NCBI RefSeq assembly: GCF_903915725.1
Contig: NZ_CAIWTY010000073.1
Location: forward strand, 62,001 to 126,000
DNA from: an uncultured Rhodopila sp.
GTDB lineage: Bacteria > Pseudomonadota > Alphaproteobacteria > Acetobacterales > Acetobacteraceae
Length of the DNA: 64,000 nt
Direction: 5' to 3'
The translations under genes were made by a program, and so were the position numbers. Positions 10,101-18,007 of this stretch are shown here, in pieces. Under the pieces are notes generated by a model. It made no database searches, was not told where the DNA came from, and saw only the letters and a list, made by a program, of their open reading frames with translations. Each line of letters starts with the position of its first letter. Position 1 is the first letter of the stretch.

Positions 10101-10815
10101 GCCGGTAGACCAGCACCAGCCCTTCGCGCCACAGCTCCGCCGCGCTGAAAACGCTGTTGTCGCCGACGCGATCGAGCACCGCGTTGATGAAGCCGACAAT
10201 GGCGTCGCGCGCCTGGCCGCGCAGCGCCGCGGTGACTTTCGTCTGGTGCAGCCGCGCCGACTCCAGCGCCGCCGGCAGGCGCGGCAGGGCGTTGGCGCCG
10301 GCCAGCGCCAGCAGCACTCGCCAGGAGTCCGGCGGCAGCGGACGGTCCCGCCACGACCCCAGGGGAATGGACAGGAAACTGTCCGCCCGCGCCGGATCGC
10401 ACAATAGCAGGCGCAGCATGTCGCCGTTGGCCAGCAGGCCCGCCCGCTCGCCGCGCGCCAGCAGCACCCGTTGCGCCACCCGGGTCGGGCTACCCCGATA
10501 GGATTTTCCCACCGCATCCAGATCGGTTGCTACCGCCCACGCGCGCAGCGCAGAACCGTTGGCGGCCTTCAGCAGCCAGCCGCCATCCTCCTGGCCATCC
10601 CGCGTGGTGACGCTGACCTGTCGCACCGGGCGCCCGTAGCCAAGGGCCGCCGCCAGCTTCCCCATCATCCGCTGCACGCCGCCGCCGAGCGCGTCCCGCA
10701 CGGACTCCCATCCGGAGTCGTTTGGAAGCGCCACCACCTCGGCCAGCCCGTCCCGCAGGAACGGCGCGGTGACCGCGGACCCCGACAGGATGCAGTCGTC
10801 GAGCTCGAGCATCAC
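7180..10815 (-). CDS. large class I N6-adenine DNA methyltransferase (DISARM DrmMI / Eco57I-like)
   Basis: Probable adenine DNA methyltransferase of 1211 residues. FYTPHEFVRFLV lies near residue 420, the SAM-binding motif I DPAMGSGHFLVEA near 465 and the catalytic NPPW motif IV (LGNPPWD) near 722, in the gamma-class order seen in Eco57I-type and BREX/DISARM enzymes. Long N- and C-terminal regions probably serve target recognition or partner binding. I see no clear PD-(D/E)xK nuclease motif. The start is GTG at 10815 or ATG at 10812, overlapping the upstream SNF2 helicase stop, so the two are coupled. The pair resembles DrmMI plus DrmD of class 1 DISARM without the other DISARM genes. Target sequence and restriction activity are unknown. 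Confidence 0.85.
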   Translation of the reverse strand: MMLELDDCILSGSAVTAPFLRDGLAEVVALPNDSGWESVRDALGGGVQRMMGKLAAALGYGRPVRQVSVTTRDGQEDGGWLLKAANGSALRAWAVATDLDAVGKSYRGSPTRVAQRVLLARGERAGLLANGDMLRLLLCDPARADSFLSIPLGSWRDRPLPPDSWRVLLALAGANALPRLPAALESARLHQTKVTAALRGQARDAIVGFINAVLDRVGDNSVFSAAELWREGLVLVYRLLFILKLESPGETGFSFASTRLWRLALSPNHALAPLVRRHLDHGHDTGTMLESGLRLLFAAFRDGLSCSELQIAPLGGALFGAAATPLLDRLSWGDQAVAIMLDRLIWTRSPDGERVRVHYGSLDVEDLGRVYEALLEQEPSIATEPMVRLRRGKRETVVAAGDGGIRAGRFFLRVGPGRKASGSFYTPHEFVRFLVRETLDAKIAALSPPENPHPAALLRLKIVDPAMGSGHFLVEACRHLGEALLAACRSCDERGLHDRIAALPDPDASVAAYLPSRGYAEARARAICRRLVAVHCLYGVDRNELAVELARVSLWLESYAEGLPLTFLDHRLVHGDALTGPFFGSLSTLPVTGGPLDPLLARGVSARLEASLTVVRVLVAEMDATIGRDIADLTAKTATKARLDAVLHPLRQLARGWSGAAMLRARDADDEWLALAAHVADTGAWPSRPTARQAALLEAGRDAITWELAFPEVFPEGFAAVLGNPPWDVVQHNTKDFVANYDPSVLEARSRTERARIEQAVLARPDAAAAFEAYRLGFDRLKAIAHRLYRHQRVSAGTDSTAGNLDLFRLFAERNLELAARGGSIGVLMPSAFHANEGTTGVRRLYLREAALAWCLSFENRRRVFDIDSRFKFDLIVAHRPGPTASFRCGFYLERMDDAADAEKIMTYDVEFLTGTGGDALTPLELRGKADQTIAERMFGQPERFGAWCARHRIRLGRDLHMTGDAGCFLPPGIGELVLHEGKTFHQYTDVWDTAPRSSVASGSIRAAIAEAAQHYRLVFRDIAQATNERTMIACIAPPGSVFGHTATVEKAPGARGAADALVLCAVFNAFAFDWLVRQKAATHLSLYILEALPMPLLQAAQRRFLARAALRLSCTHAGYDQLWREQIGGERTDSRPPLLLRAQIDAVIADAYGLDRAAYKHVLASFSHRSRTDAPALCLDAFEEVHRLGAEAFCRQYDPCAAGRRHTGRA

Positions 10816-13754
10816 GCCGGAGGCACCAGCATCAACAGGCCGAGCGTCCGGACCGCTGGTTTCGCCAGTGGCGGCGGTTCCGGGGCGATCGAACGCAGGG
10901 TTTCAGCCGCCTGGCGCCGTTGCGCGACCGGCACGGAAGCATCGGCTGCGAACGCCGCGAGGCGCTCCGCGGCCGGCGCCGGGGACCGCCAGTCTTTCGC
11001 CCCCGGTCCATCGTCAAACAGGTCGCGCGGCCTGGCGACGGGTGCCCCGCACAGTTCGTTGACCCGCTGTACCAGCCAGGCGTCCAAGGTGGCGCGTTGG
11101 CGCTTCAGCCTGGCTTCGTGCCGGGTGGAGAAGCCGATCGCGATCTCGTCCGCGACCGCCGCTGCGCGAGAGGCGGCGGCTTCGATCGCCGGTGGTGCCC
11201 AGGACGCAAACCGCGCCTGCCACGCTCCATCCGGCGATACCGCATTCCCCGCCAGCGCCAGGAAATCCGGCTGCTGCTGCACTGTCCCATCCGGAAATAC
11301 CTGAAGCGCGAATACCTGGCGCAGCAGCGTGCCCGAACGGCCGCCAATCTCCGCGGCATAGGTGATCAGCAGCGACAGCGCATCGCCGCGCGCCACACCC
11401 ACCCGGCCCGTTTGCCCGCCGCGCGCCAGGGCAATGGCGCGCCGTGTCAGCGGATGGGCGCGGCCCGGATAGAGCAGGGTCCGCCCGCGCTCGTCCCGGC
11501 TGCGCGCCGGATCGTCCGTCAGGTGCACAACGCCACGCTCGGGATCGTAACCTGGCAGCCCGTCGAGATCGGCCGTCCATGCCGCGGGAATGCGATAGCC
11601 GTCCGGGACAGCGGTCAGGACGGACGCGACGAAAGCCGCCAGGTCGATCCCTGCCGCCTGGTCCGCCGCCGGCGGATCGACTGGTGGTCCGCTCCCCATC
11701 CAGCCATGCCGGACCGCCATATGATCAAAACTTTGAAACGCCCGGTCGATCTCCCGCAGCAGGTCGCGAAAGGCCTCGCTGTCGCCGTCCTCGGCGGCAA
11801 GGTCGAGCGAGTGGACCAGGCGCGGCATGGCGCTGAACAGATCCTCCGCAAAGCCCGCCATCAGCGGTTCGGAGAGGCGCGCCGGTTCGGCCGTCACCGC
11901 CAGGGTGTTGGGCATGAACGACAGGCAGGACCGCGCCTTCTCGTATTTCGCGATCAGCCGCAGCAGCAGGCGTTCCTCGAACGTGCCGGCGAGATAGAGA
12001 TAGCGGATTTCCGGGTCGTGGCGCTGGCCGTAGCGGTCGATGCGGCCGTTGCGCTGCTCCAGACGGTTCGGGTTGTACGGCAGGTCGAGATGGATCAGGT
12101 GGTGACAGCGCTGATGCAGGTTCAGCCCTTCCGCCAGCGAGTCCGTGCTGACCAGCACGATCCCGTCCTCCTCCGCGCAGCGTTCCGCCGCCCGTTGCCG
12201 ATGGGCTTCGGAGTCGGCGCCGCTGATGGTGAGGACGGAGCTGCCGAGGACGCGCAAGGCGTTCACCGCGGCGCGCTGGCTGTCGGCGTATTCCGTATAG
12301 ACGAGGATATTGGCGTCCTTGTGCTGCAGCCGGATCAGCTTCACCTCCAGCACCAGCGCCGCCAGTTTGGGATCGTCCGGTTCCGCCGCTTCGCCGAGGC
12401 GGATCAGCGCGTGCAAGGCGGAGATCGTTTCCGCGCCGGACAGGCCGGCGGCCATCTCCTCCGCCTCCAGCGCGGCGATATCGGCTTCCTCGGCCGGGTC
12501 GAGCACGCCGAATTTCTGTGCGCGGCGGCGGTAGGCACGCAGGGCGCGCTGCCGCTCGCGGCGGGACGCAGCCGTATCGGCATCGGCATAGCGGTCGGCG
12601 ACCACGCGCAACGTGGCGACACAGGCGGCGATGCTCGACATGGAGCGCTTCAGCAGACTGACGAAGGCCAGCGCATCCGCCAGCCCGTTGCGGTCGCGCG
12701 AGCGGCGCAGCCGCGGCGCCACCAGCGCGGACAGGGCCTTGTGGAACGCCTGCACGGCGGGCGCATCGGTTACGTCCACCCGCACCGGCACCACCACCCG
12801 CTCCCGAAACAGCGGCGCCCCGGTGCTCGGGTCGCGGATATGCGACTTCAGGCGGCGCACGACATGGCTGCGATACGTGGTCGCGAGCAACCGCCCGGAC
12901 CCGTCCACCAGGCTCGGGTCGAGCAGCGCGATCAACGAGGCGAAATGCGGATCGTGCCCGTCATGCGGGGTAGCGGTCAGCAGCAGCAGCCCGTCGCCGC
13001 GGCGGGCAAGCACTTCGGCCAACAGCCGGCGCTGGCTGTCCTCGCCCGGCCCGGCGCCGCTGACGCAGTGGTGCGCCTCGTCGATAATGACCAAATCCCA
13101 CGACGCGCGCTCGAGCTCCGCCAGCACACGGTCCGATTTCGCAAAGTCCATCGAGGTCAGGCACAGCGCCGTCGCGTCGAACGGGTTGCCGCCGAGTTCC
13201 AGCCCGCGCCGCGCCTCGCGCAGGCTGGCGCTGTCGGTGATCGGGGTGAACCGCAGGCCGAAGCGGAGCCGCATCTCCTGCTCCCACTGGCGCAGCAGCG
13301 GGCCGGGCGGGCAAACCACGAGGATGCGGTGGGCGCGGCGGCGGACGATGAGCTCGGCAGCGATCAGCCCGGCCTGGATGGTCTTGCCCAGGCCGACGCC
13401 GTCGGCCAGCAGCAGCCGCGGGCGCACCATCTCCAGCGCACGCAGCAGCGGCACGCGCTGATACGCCTCGATCGCGACCCGGCCGGGAGGTGCGGGCGCG
13501 CCGGGGATCTGGTCCAGCAGCCAGGCGGTGTGATAGCGGCGCCAGTCGTCCAGCGGTCCGGCATCTTCCGGGCGGGGATCGGTTTGCAGGACGGTCACCG
13601 TTTCGGCCGGCACCAGCACGTCCCATTCCAGGCCCTGCATGTCGCCGGCCGCACAGGCCAGCCGAACGCGCTGTAGCGGCCCGAGCGGCTCGACCTCCGT
13701 CACATCCCATTCCAGGCCGCGTGCGGCGACCTTGATCCCAACCGAGATTTCCAT
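10812..13754 (-). CDS. SNF2-family helicase (DISARM DrmD-like)
   Basis: Superfamily 2 SNF2/RapA-type ATPase of 980 residues. The Walker A is in LADGVGLGKTIQAGLIAAEL (about residues 112-131), the DEAH box is VIIDEAHHCVSG (near 220) and motif III is LLTATPHDGHD (near 257). The second RecA domain holds VSTDSLAEGLNLHQ (near 537) and motif VI QRNGRIDRYGQRHD (near 568). It probably translocates on DNA. I chose the ATG at 13754 (MEISVGIKV); the frame extends 9 residues further upstream. Its stop overlaps the methyltransferase start, making a two-gene operon. DrmD-like assignment rests on architecture and partner; a stand-alone helicase-methylase defence system is the alternative. Confidence 0.87.
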   Translation of the reverse strand: MEISVGIKVAARGLEWDVTEVEPLGPLQRVRLACAAGDMQGLEWDVLVPAETVTVLQTDPRPEDAGPLDDWRRYHTAWLLDQIPGAPAPPGRVAIEAYQRVPLLRALEMVRPRLLLADGVGLGKTIQAGLIAAELIVRRRAHRILVVCPPGPLLRQWEQEMRLRFGLRFTPITDSASLREARRGLELGGNPFDATALCLTSMDFAKSDRVLAELERASWDLVIIDEAHHCVSGAGPGEDSQRRLLAEVLARRGDGLLLLTATPHDGHDPHFASLIALLDPSLVDGSGRLLATTYRSHVVRRLKSHIRDPSTGAPLFRERVVVPVRVDVTDAPAVQAFHKALSALVAPRLRRSRDRNGLADALAFVSLLKRSMSSIAACVATLRVVADRYADADTAASRRERQRALRAYRRRAQKFGVLDPAEEADIAALEAEEMAAGLSGAETISALHALIRLGEAAEPDDPKLAALVLEVKLIRLQHKDANILVYTEYADSQRAAVNALRVLGSSVLTISGADSEAHRQRAAERCAEEDGIVLVSTDSLAEGLNLHQRCHHLIHLDLPYNPNRLEQRNGRIDRYGQRHDPEIRYLYLAGTFEERLLLRLIAKYEKARSCLSFMPNTLAVTAEPARLSEPLMAGFAEDLFSAMPRLVHSLDLAAEDGDSEAFRDLLREIDRAFQSFDHMAVRHGWMGSGPPVDPPAADQAAGIDLAAFVASVLTAVPDGYRIPAAWTADLDGLPGYDPERGVVHLTDDPARSRDERGRTLLYPGRAHPLTRRAIALARGGQTGRVGVARGDALSLLITYAAEIGGRSGTLLRQVFALQVFPDGTVQQQPDFLALAGNAVSPDGAWQARFASWAPPAIEAAASRAAAVADEIAIGFSTRHEARLKRQRATLDAWLVQRVNELCGAPVARPRDLFDDGPGAKDWRSPAPAAERLAAFAADASVPVAQRRQAAETLRSIAPEPPPLAKPAVRTLGLLMLVPPA

Positions 13755-13886
13755 GCACGGTCCGTGTCTGAACGCGGACACGAAACCAGAAATTGGTTGC
13801 TAAACCGTTAACGCGACGCGGAGGAAACAGATGATCGCGTGGAAAAATCGCTTTGCGGCGGTCAGCGACTACCGGGGTATGCGGCG

Positions 13887-14672
13887 ATGACCGACGCACC
13901 CGTACGCGTGCGCCGCGATGGTGGCGTGGCGACCGTGTCGGTCAGCAATGCCGCCCGGCTGAACTGCCTCGGCACCGGGCAGATTTTGGCCTTCATCGAG
14001 GCCGTGACGGCGCTGGCGGATGATCCGGGGTTGCGCGTGCTGATCGTCACCGGCGAGGGCGACCGCGCCTTCATGGGCGGGGCGGATTTGCTGGAACTGG
14101 GCGAACTCGATCCGCAGCGGGCGCGCGAGTTCCTGACTTTGATCCACCGCATGTGCAAGGTGCTGCGCGACCTGCCGGTGCCGGTGATCGCGCGGGTGAA
14201 CGGCTTCTGCCTCGGCGCGGGGCTGGAGGTGATGGCGGCGTGCGACCTGCACATCGCCGCCGATACCGCGGTGTTCGGCATGCCGGAGGTCCGTATCGGC
14301 TTGCCCTCGGTCGTGGAGGCGGCGCTGCTGCCGGGGTTGATTGGCTGGGGGCGGACGAAGCTGCTGCTGTATACCGGCGACACCATCGATGCGCGCACGG
14401 CGCTGGACTGGGGTCTGGTGGAGGAGGTGGTGCCCGCGGCGGAACTCGATGCGGCGGTAGACGCCCGGGTCGCGTCGATTGTCGCGTCCGGGCCGAAGGC
14501 GATCCGGTTGCAGAAGGAACTGATCCGCGAATGGGAGGCGATGCCGGTTGGCGATGCGATCGAAGCGGGTATTCGCTGCATGGTGCGCGCATATCAGAGC
14601 GACGAGCCGCGCCGGATGGTGGGGGAGGCGATCCGGCGGTTGAAAGCGCGTAAGACGGGTGGTTCGGGGTAG
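13887..14672 (+). CDS. enoyl-CoA hydratase/isomerase family protein
   Basis: Crotonase-fold protein of 261 residues, probably acting on an acyl-CoA in the cytoplasm. The oxyanion-hole segments are GDRAFMGGADLLEL (about residues 55-68) and NGFCLGAGLEVMAACDL (about 108-124). MPEVRIGLPSVVEAALLPGL follows, with Glu at one of the usual catalytic positions. Start chosen at ATG 13887, since the preceding 16 codons lack family similarity. It is divergent from the helicase and not in an obvious pathway operon, so substrate and exact reaction are unknown. Confidence 0.85.
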   Translation: MTDAPVRVRRDGGVATVSVSNAARLNCLGTGQILAFIEAVTALADDPGLRVLIVTGEGDRAFMGGADLLELGELDPQRAREFLTLIHRMCKVLRDLPVPVIARVNGFCLGAGLEVMAACDLHIAADTAVFGMPEVRIGLPSVVEAALLPGLIGWGRTKLLLYTGDTIDARTALDWGLVEEVVPAAELDAAVDARVASIVASGPKAIRLQKELIREWEAMPVGDAIEAGIRCMVRAYQSDEPRRMVGEAIRRLKARKTGGSG

Positions 14673-14714
14673 CACTTCCCGCACATGCGCGGCGCTGCGG
14701 TCAGAGGTTCACCT

Positions 14715-15137
14715 TCAGGGAACCACGATCTCGATCACGCTGCTGAAGCGCCGGAAATCCGCGTCGTTGAAGGTCAGCAGGCGCGTCTCGGCGTGCGCCA
14801 ACATGGCGGCAACGATGTTGGCGTCGTGCACCTGACGGCCACCAAACGAGAATCCTCGGCCGAGTGATGCCAGACGATCCCACACCGGTGGTTCGTCCTC
14901 GAGGATGGTAAAGCGCCGGCTGAAACTGTCGGCATCGGCAAGCGCCTCGGCCAGCGTGAGCGGCTTCGCCCATACTTGCGGGCGCGTTGTGACCGCCAGC
15001 TACTCGCGCAGGACTTGCCGGCTGACGGCGAGTGGACCACCGGAGGCGAGCCTGGCCAGAGCGTCCCTGGCACGTGCATGGTTCGGCGATGCAGCGGCAG
15101 TCGCATAGACCAGTACGTTGGTGTCGATGAAGCTCAC
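14715..15137 (-). pseudogene. VapC-like PIN-domain toxin with in-frame amber stop
   Basis: From GTG 15137 the frame reads SFIDTNVLVYATAAASPNHA, a PIN-domain start with the first catalytic Asp. At 15002-15000 a TAG interrupts codon 46, within VLRE-stop-LAVTTRP, where PIN toxins usually carry Tyr. The same frame then continues to the TGA at 14717-14715 with VHDANIVAAMLAHAETRLLT and TFNDADFRRF, the C-terminal catalytic Asp region. A single TAC/TAT to TAG change would explain it. The GTG overlaps the antitoxin stop. The toxin is probably inactive; a sequencing error or suppression is the alternative. Confidence 0.8.
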
Positions 15138-15370
15138 CGCCCGTCGTCGCCGTAAAGGTCTTCCCGGCGCAGAGTCATATCGGCGGGCCACGGACCGAGG
15201 TCCCTGGTCGGGAGAGCGTTCACGTCGAACGGTTCATTCGGCTCCTGCCGCGCCGGTTCATCGGCTACGGTAATGCTGGCCTCGTGCTCGCCAGCCGGCA
15301 CCCGTCCGGGTGCGTGGCCGGAAATCGTCCCGTCGGCGGCGACGGTGATGCGGGCGGTGATGACCGTCAT
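15134..15370 (-). CDS. probable antitoxin of broken VapBC pair, 78 aa
   Basis: Small acidic protein beginning MTVITARITVAADGTISGHA, followed by a DPAR-rich linker and a DLGPWPADMTLRREDLYGDD tail. This matches the style of antitoxins paired with PIN toxins: a short beta-rich N-terminus and a toxin-wrapping C-terminus. Its stop overlaps the GTG of the interrupted PIN-domain gene as GTGA. The antitoxin looks intact while the toxin is interrupted, the expected order of decay. Assignment rests mainly on size and position. Confidence 0.65.
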   Translation of the reverse strand: MTVITARITVAADGTISGHAPGRVPAGEHEASITVADEPARQEPNEPFDVNALPTRDLGPWPADMTLRREDLYGDDGR

Positions 15371-15555
15371 GATGCTCTCCGCATGTGTTGGAGCGACCCT
15401 TGTCGGGCGCTTGTTTCATGTTTCCCGCTCAGCCGTCCACCGTGACTTTCCGGCAAGGCGGGTCATGCGCCGGCTATTCAAGAGAAACCGATCGGAGACC
15501 AAGCAGTGGGCGGCCCGGCCGCCGGTGTCGGCCGGGCTTGTGCAGTAACGACTGT

Positions 15556-16318
15556 TTATACGCTCAACCCGGCCAGCGACAGCAGCCCGTGGCCCACCGG
15601 CCCGAGCCAGGACACCAGGGCGGCGACGCGGGGCGCCAGCGTCTCGATCTGTCCGGCGAAGTCGTTGGCGCCTTTGGCGGTTTTGATTATTCGTTGCAGA
15701 GCAAAGCCGATCTCGGCTTTGTCGGGGTCGGGCTTGGGGGCTTCTTCCTGGGCGTCGGCGAATGCGCGATCCAGCTTGCCGCGGTCGGGGGTTTGCAGGC
15801 GCCAGCGCATCAAGCCAGCGCGCGAGGGCACGGTGCGCCGCGTAGTCCAGCACTAGCAGTGTGGGCCGATCCCAAACGAAGGCGCGGGTCGCCAGGGTCT
15901 CGACGATGGGCAGCAGATTGGAGGGCCGGACGAACGCCGCCCGCCACCCGGCCGTATTGTCCGGCGGATCGACCAGCCGGCAGAGTTCGAGCGCGAGCCT
16001 TGGCTTGCCGCTGCCGGCCTCGCCGATAGGCGCATGCACCGACATATCGGCCGGGTCGTCCAGCCAGGCGCGCAACGCGGCCAGGTCCGCCTCGCGGCCG
16101 AGCAGCGGCAAGGCGCCGGCCGCCGGGGCAAAAATGTCGAGTTCGCGCGGCGGCTCGCCCGGGCGCGGCTGGCGGCGGCGATCGGGCGCGGGCACCTGAC
16201 GGCGTTCCAGCGGCAGGCGCAGGCCGGTGTCGCCGAACACGGCGGTGACGGTGTTGCGGTCGCCGGTGACCGCGACGGTGTTGTGCATGGATTGGGAATG
16301 GATCGACCGGTCGGTCAC
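15556..16318 (-). pseudogene. remnant of a STAND-type NTPase gene
   Basis: From GTG 16318 the frame encodes SMHNTVAVTGDRNTVTAVFGD, then LLGREADLAALRAWL and a Walker A, GEAGSGKPRLALEL, then LLVLDYAAHRAL, the Walker B region of STAND/AAA-like NTPases. Near 15830 this frame turns into a low-complexity Arg/Pro stretch. A different frame then encodes a plausible conserved C-terminus (AEIGFALQRIIKTAKGANDF, ending in GLLSLAGLSV) to 15556. The NTPase core is too short, so a frameshift plus internal deletion is likely. The Walker A also has Pro where Thr/Ser is expected. Such proteins often act in antiviral or signalling systems. Confidence 0.65.
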
Positions 16319-16433
16319 GCGCGCGCCTCCGGGTTGGGAGTATAGCGGGCGCATTTGTTCTGCAAACAGAGCAGTTTCGTGGGGGTGATGACAGGTGCGT
16401 CGGGGCAGGCGCCCGCGCGGGTTTGCTCAAGTT

Positions 16434-16550
16434 ATGGAAACACAAATGAACACGAATGAACACAAATAGGCTCTTGGCAAATCGCAGCCCACGTTACTCT
16501 GTTATCGCTCTGCCTTATTTGTGTTCATTCGTGTTCATTTGTGTTTCCAT
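16434..16550. repeat. perfect 35-bp inverted repeat built from tandem decamers
   Basis: Bases 16434-16468 are the exact reverse complement of 16516-16550, separated by 47 bases. Each arm is ATGGAA followed by three near-identical 10-mers (ACACAAATGA, ACACGAATGA, ACACAAATAG minus its last bases). Pairing continues imperfectly outward (TCAAGTTATGG against TCAAATAATGG). The element is much more AT-rich than its surroundings and lies between the STAND remnant and an enoyl-CoA hydratase gene. It may be a miniature inverted-repeat element, a strong bidirectional hairpin or a protein-binding array. Confidence 0.9.
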
Positions 16551-16593
16551 TATTTGATACGCAAGCGCAGCCGATCAAACCGGCCCCCGGAAG

Positions 16594-17376
16594 TCAACGC
16601 CCCCTGAACACCGGCCGGCGCTTTTCCTTGAACGCCGCCACCGCCTCCCGGTGATCCTCGGTCTGTGAACACCGCGCCTGATGCACCGCCTCCAGCTCCA
16701 GCGACGCTGCGAAATCGCCCGTTTCGGCAGCGGCGAGATTCCGCTTCGTATACCCCAACGCCACCAGCGGCATCGCCGCGATCCGCCGCGCCATCGCCAT
16801 CGTAACGTCCGCCAGTTCGGCGTCCTCAACCACCCGGTTCACCAGCCCGATCTTCAACGCCTCCTCCGCACCAATAATGTCACCGGTAAAGAACAATTCC
16901 CGCGCCTTCGCCGTGCCGACAAGCCGCGTCAGCGTCCAGGTTCCGCCCCAATCGCCGGACAAGCCGATCTTGATAAACCCCGCCCCGAACCGGGCCGATG
17001 CGCTGGCGATCCGAAGATCGCAGGCGGCGGCCATGCTGAGGCCGGCGCCAACCGCGACGCCGTTGATCATGCCGATGATCACCTTGGGCGAGGCATGCAT
17101 CAGCGCCGGAATCCGGTTCGACTGCCGGATCCCCTCCGCCCGCTCCTCGAACACCCTCCCGGAACGATCGGCCATCGTTTTGACGTCGCCGCCGGCACAG
17201 AAGCCACGCCCGGCACCGGTCAACACGATGCACCCCACGCGATCGTCGGCACCGAGCCGCTGGATCGCTTCCAGGAGGCCGAGACGGATGTCCTCGGACA
17301 GCGCATTCAGGCTCTCCGGCCGGTTGAGGGTCAGGGTGGCGACGCCGTCTTCGACGGTCTCGATAAGATCGGGCAT
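16594..17376 (-). CDS. enoyl-CoA hydratase family protein
   Basis: Crotonase-superfamily protein of 260 residues. LNRPESLNALSEDI lies near the N-terminus. The oxyanion-hole motifs are GAGRGFCAGGDVKTM and NGVAVGAGLSMAAACDL, and KIGLSGDWGGTWTLTRLVG matches the active-site region, with Asp where many hydratases have Glu, as in isomerase-like members. TGDIIGAEEALKIGLVNRVV completes the family pattern. ATG 17376 was chosen because the upstream 28 codons are not family-like. It could be a PaaG/FadB-type hydratase or isomerase; substrate unknown. Confidence 0.87.
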   Translation of the reverse strand: MPDLIETVEDGVATLTLNRPESLNALSEDIRLGLLEAIQRLGADDRVGCIVLTGAGRGFCAGGDVKTMADRSGRVFEERAEGIRQSNRIPALMHASPKVIIGMINGVAVGAGLSMAAACDLRIASASARFGAGFIKIGLSGDWGGTWTLTRLVGTAKARELFFTGDIIGAEEALKIGLVNRVVEDAELADVTMAMARRIAAMPLVALGYTKRNLAAAETGDFAASLELEAVHQARCSQTEDHREAVAAFKEKRRPVFRGR

Positions 17377-17566
17377 GGACGTTCTCCGCACTGGCAAACA
17401 CCCCAAGCCTGACGGCGAGCGGCGCGGGCTGCAACCTCGGCCCTGCTTGGCGGAACGCAATAGTATTAGTAAAATAATACCCCTGTATTATCAAATCCTA
17501 TTGCAATTTCCCGTGTAGCGTGCTCTAAATGTTCTTGCCAACCACTTGGGGCTTCCGGTGATCGCC

Positions 17567-18007
17567 ATGTATCGCTGTTACCTTATCCGCAACGGACGCA
17601 TCGCCCTCGGCGACGACGTTGATGTCGACACGCTTGCCAACGCCCTCGCCCACGGCCGCCACCTGATGGCCAGCCGATCGGCCGGGGGAACGTTCAGCGG
17701 GATGGAGATCTGGAGCGGCGGGACGCTTCTCTACAGCGACACCGGTTACGCCGGCGAATCCGCTGCACCGGCGGCCATCGTGAGTCCGTTCCAGACCGCC
17801 GAAACCACGATGCTGCCGAACTGGCGCCCGTCGCTGGCACGGCCCATCCTGGCAATGCGAAAAGGCATCGGCGCACTGGCGGATGCCCTATCGGTCATCG
17901 ACGGCGATGCGCAGCAGCCCGACCCGGAACCCGCCACGACATCCTTCGCCCGCAGGCTCCGCAAAGCCGTTCGCCGCCGATCGGCCCGGGGACCGATGGC
18001 GGCTTAG
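17567..18007 (+). CDS. hypothetical protein, 146 aa
   Basis: Not recognised as a family of known function. It begins MYRCYLIRNGRIALGDDVDV, continues with LANALAHGRHLMASRSAGGT and FSGMEIWSGGTLLYSD, and ends with a basic FARRLRKAVRRRSARG tail. Short proteins with this YRCYLIR-type start are common small hypotheticals in alphaproteobacteria. The ATG at 17567 is preferred to a TTG at 17546. Its stop overlaps by four bases the stop of the convergent FAD-linked dehydrogenase. No signal peptide or membrane segment is visible. Confidence 0.6.
   Translation: MYRCYLIRNGRIALGDDVDVDTLANALAHGRHLMASRSAGGTFSGMEIWSGGTLLYSDTGYAGESAAPAAIVSPFQTAETTMLPNWRPSLARPILAMRKGIGALADALSVIDGDAQQPDPEPATTSFARRLRKAVRRRSARGPMAA

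Noticed and set aside
10920-13676. 918-codon plus-strand open frame opposite the helicase
   Set aside because: Antisense shadow; the minus strand has complete SF2 helicase motifs and the plus-strand product has no recognisable domain.
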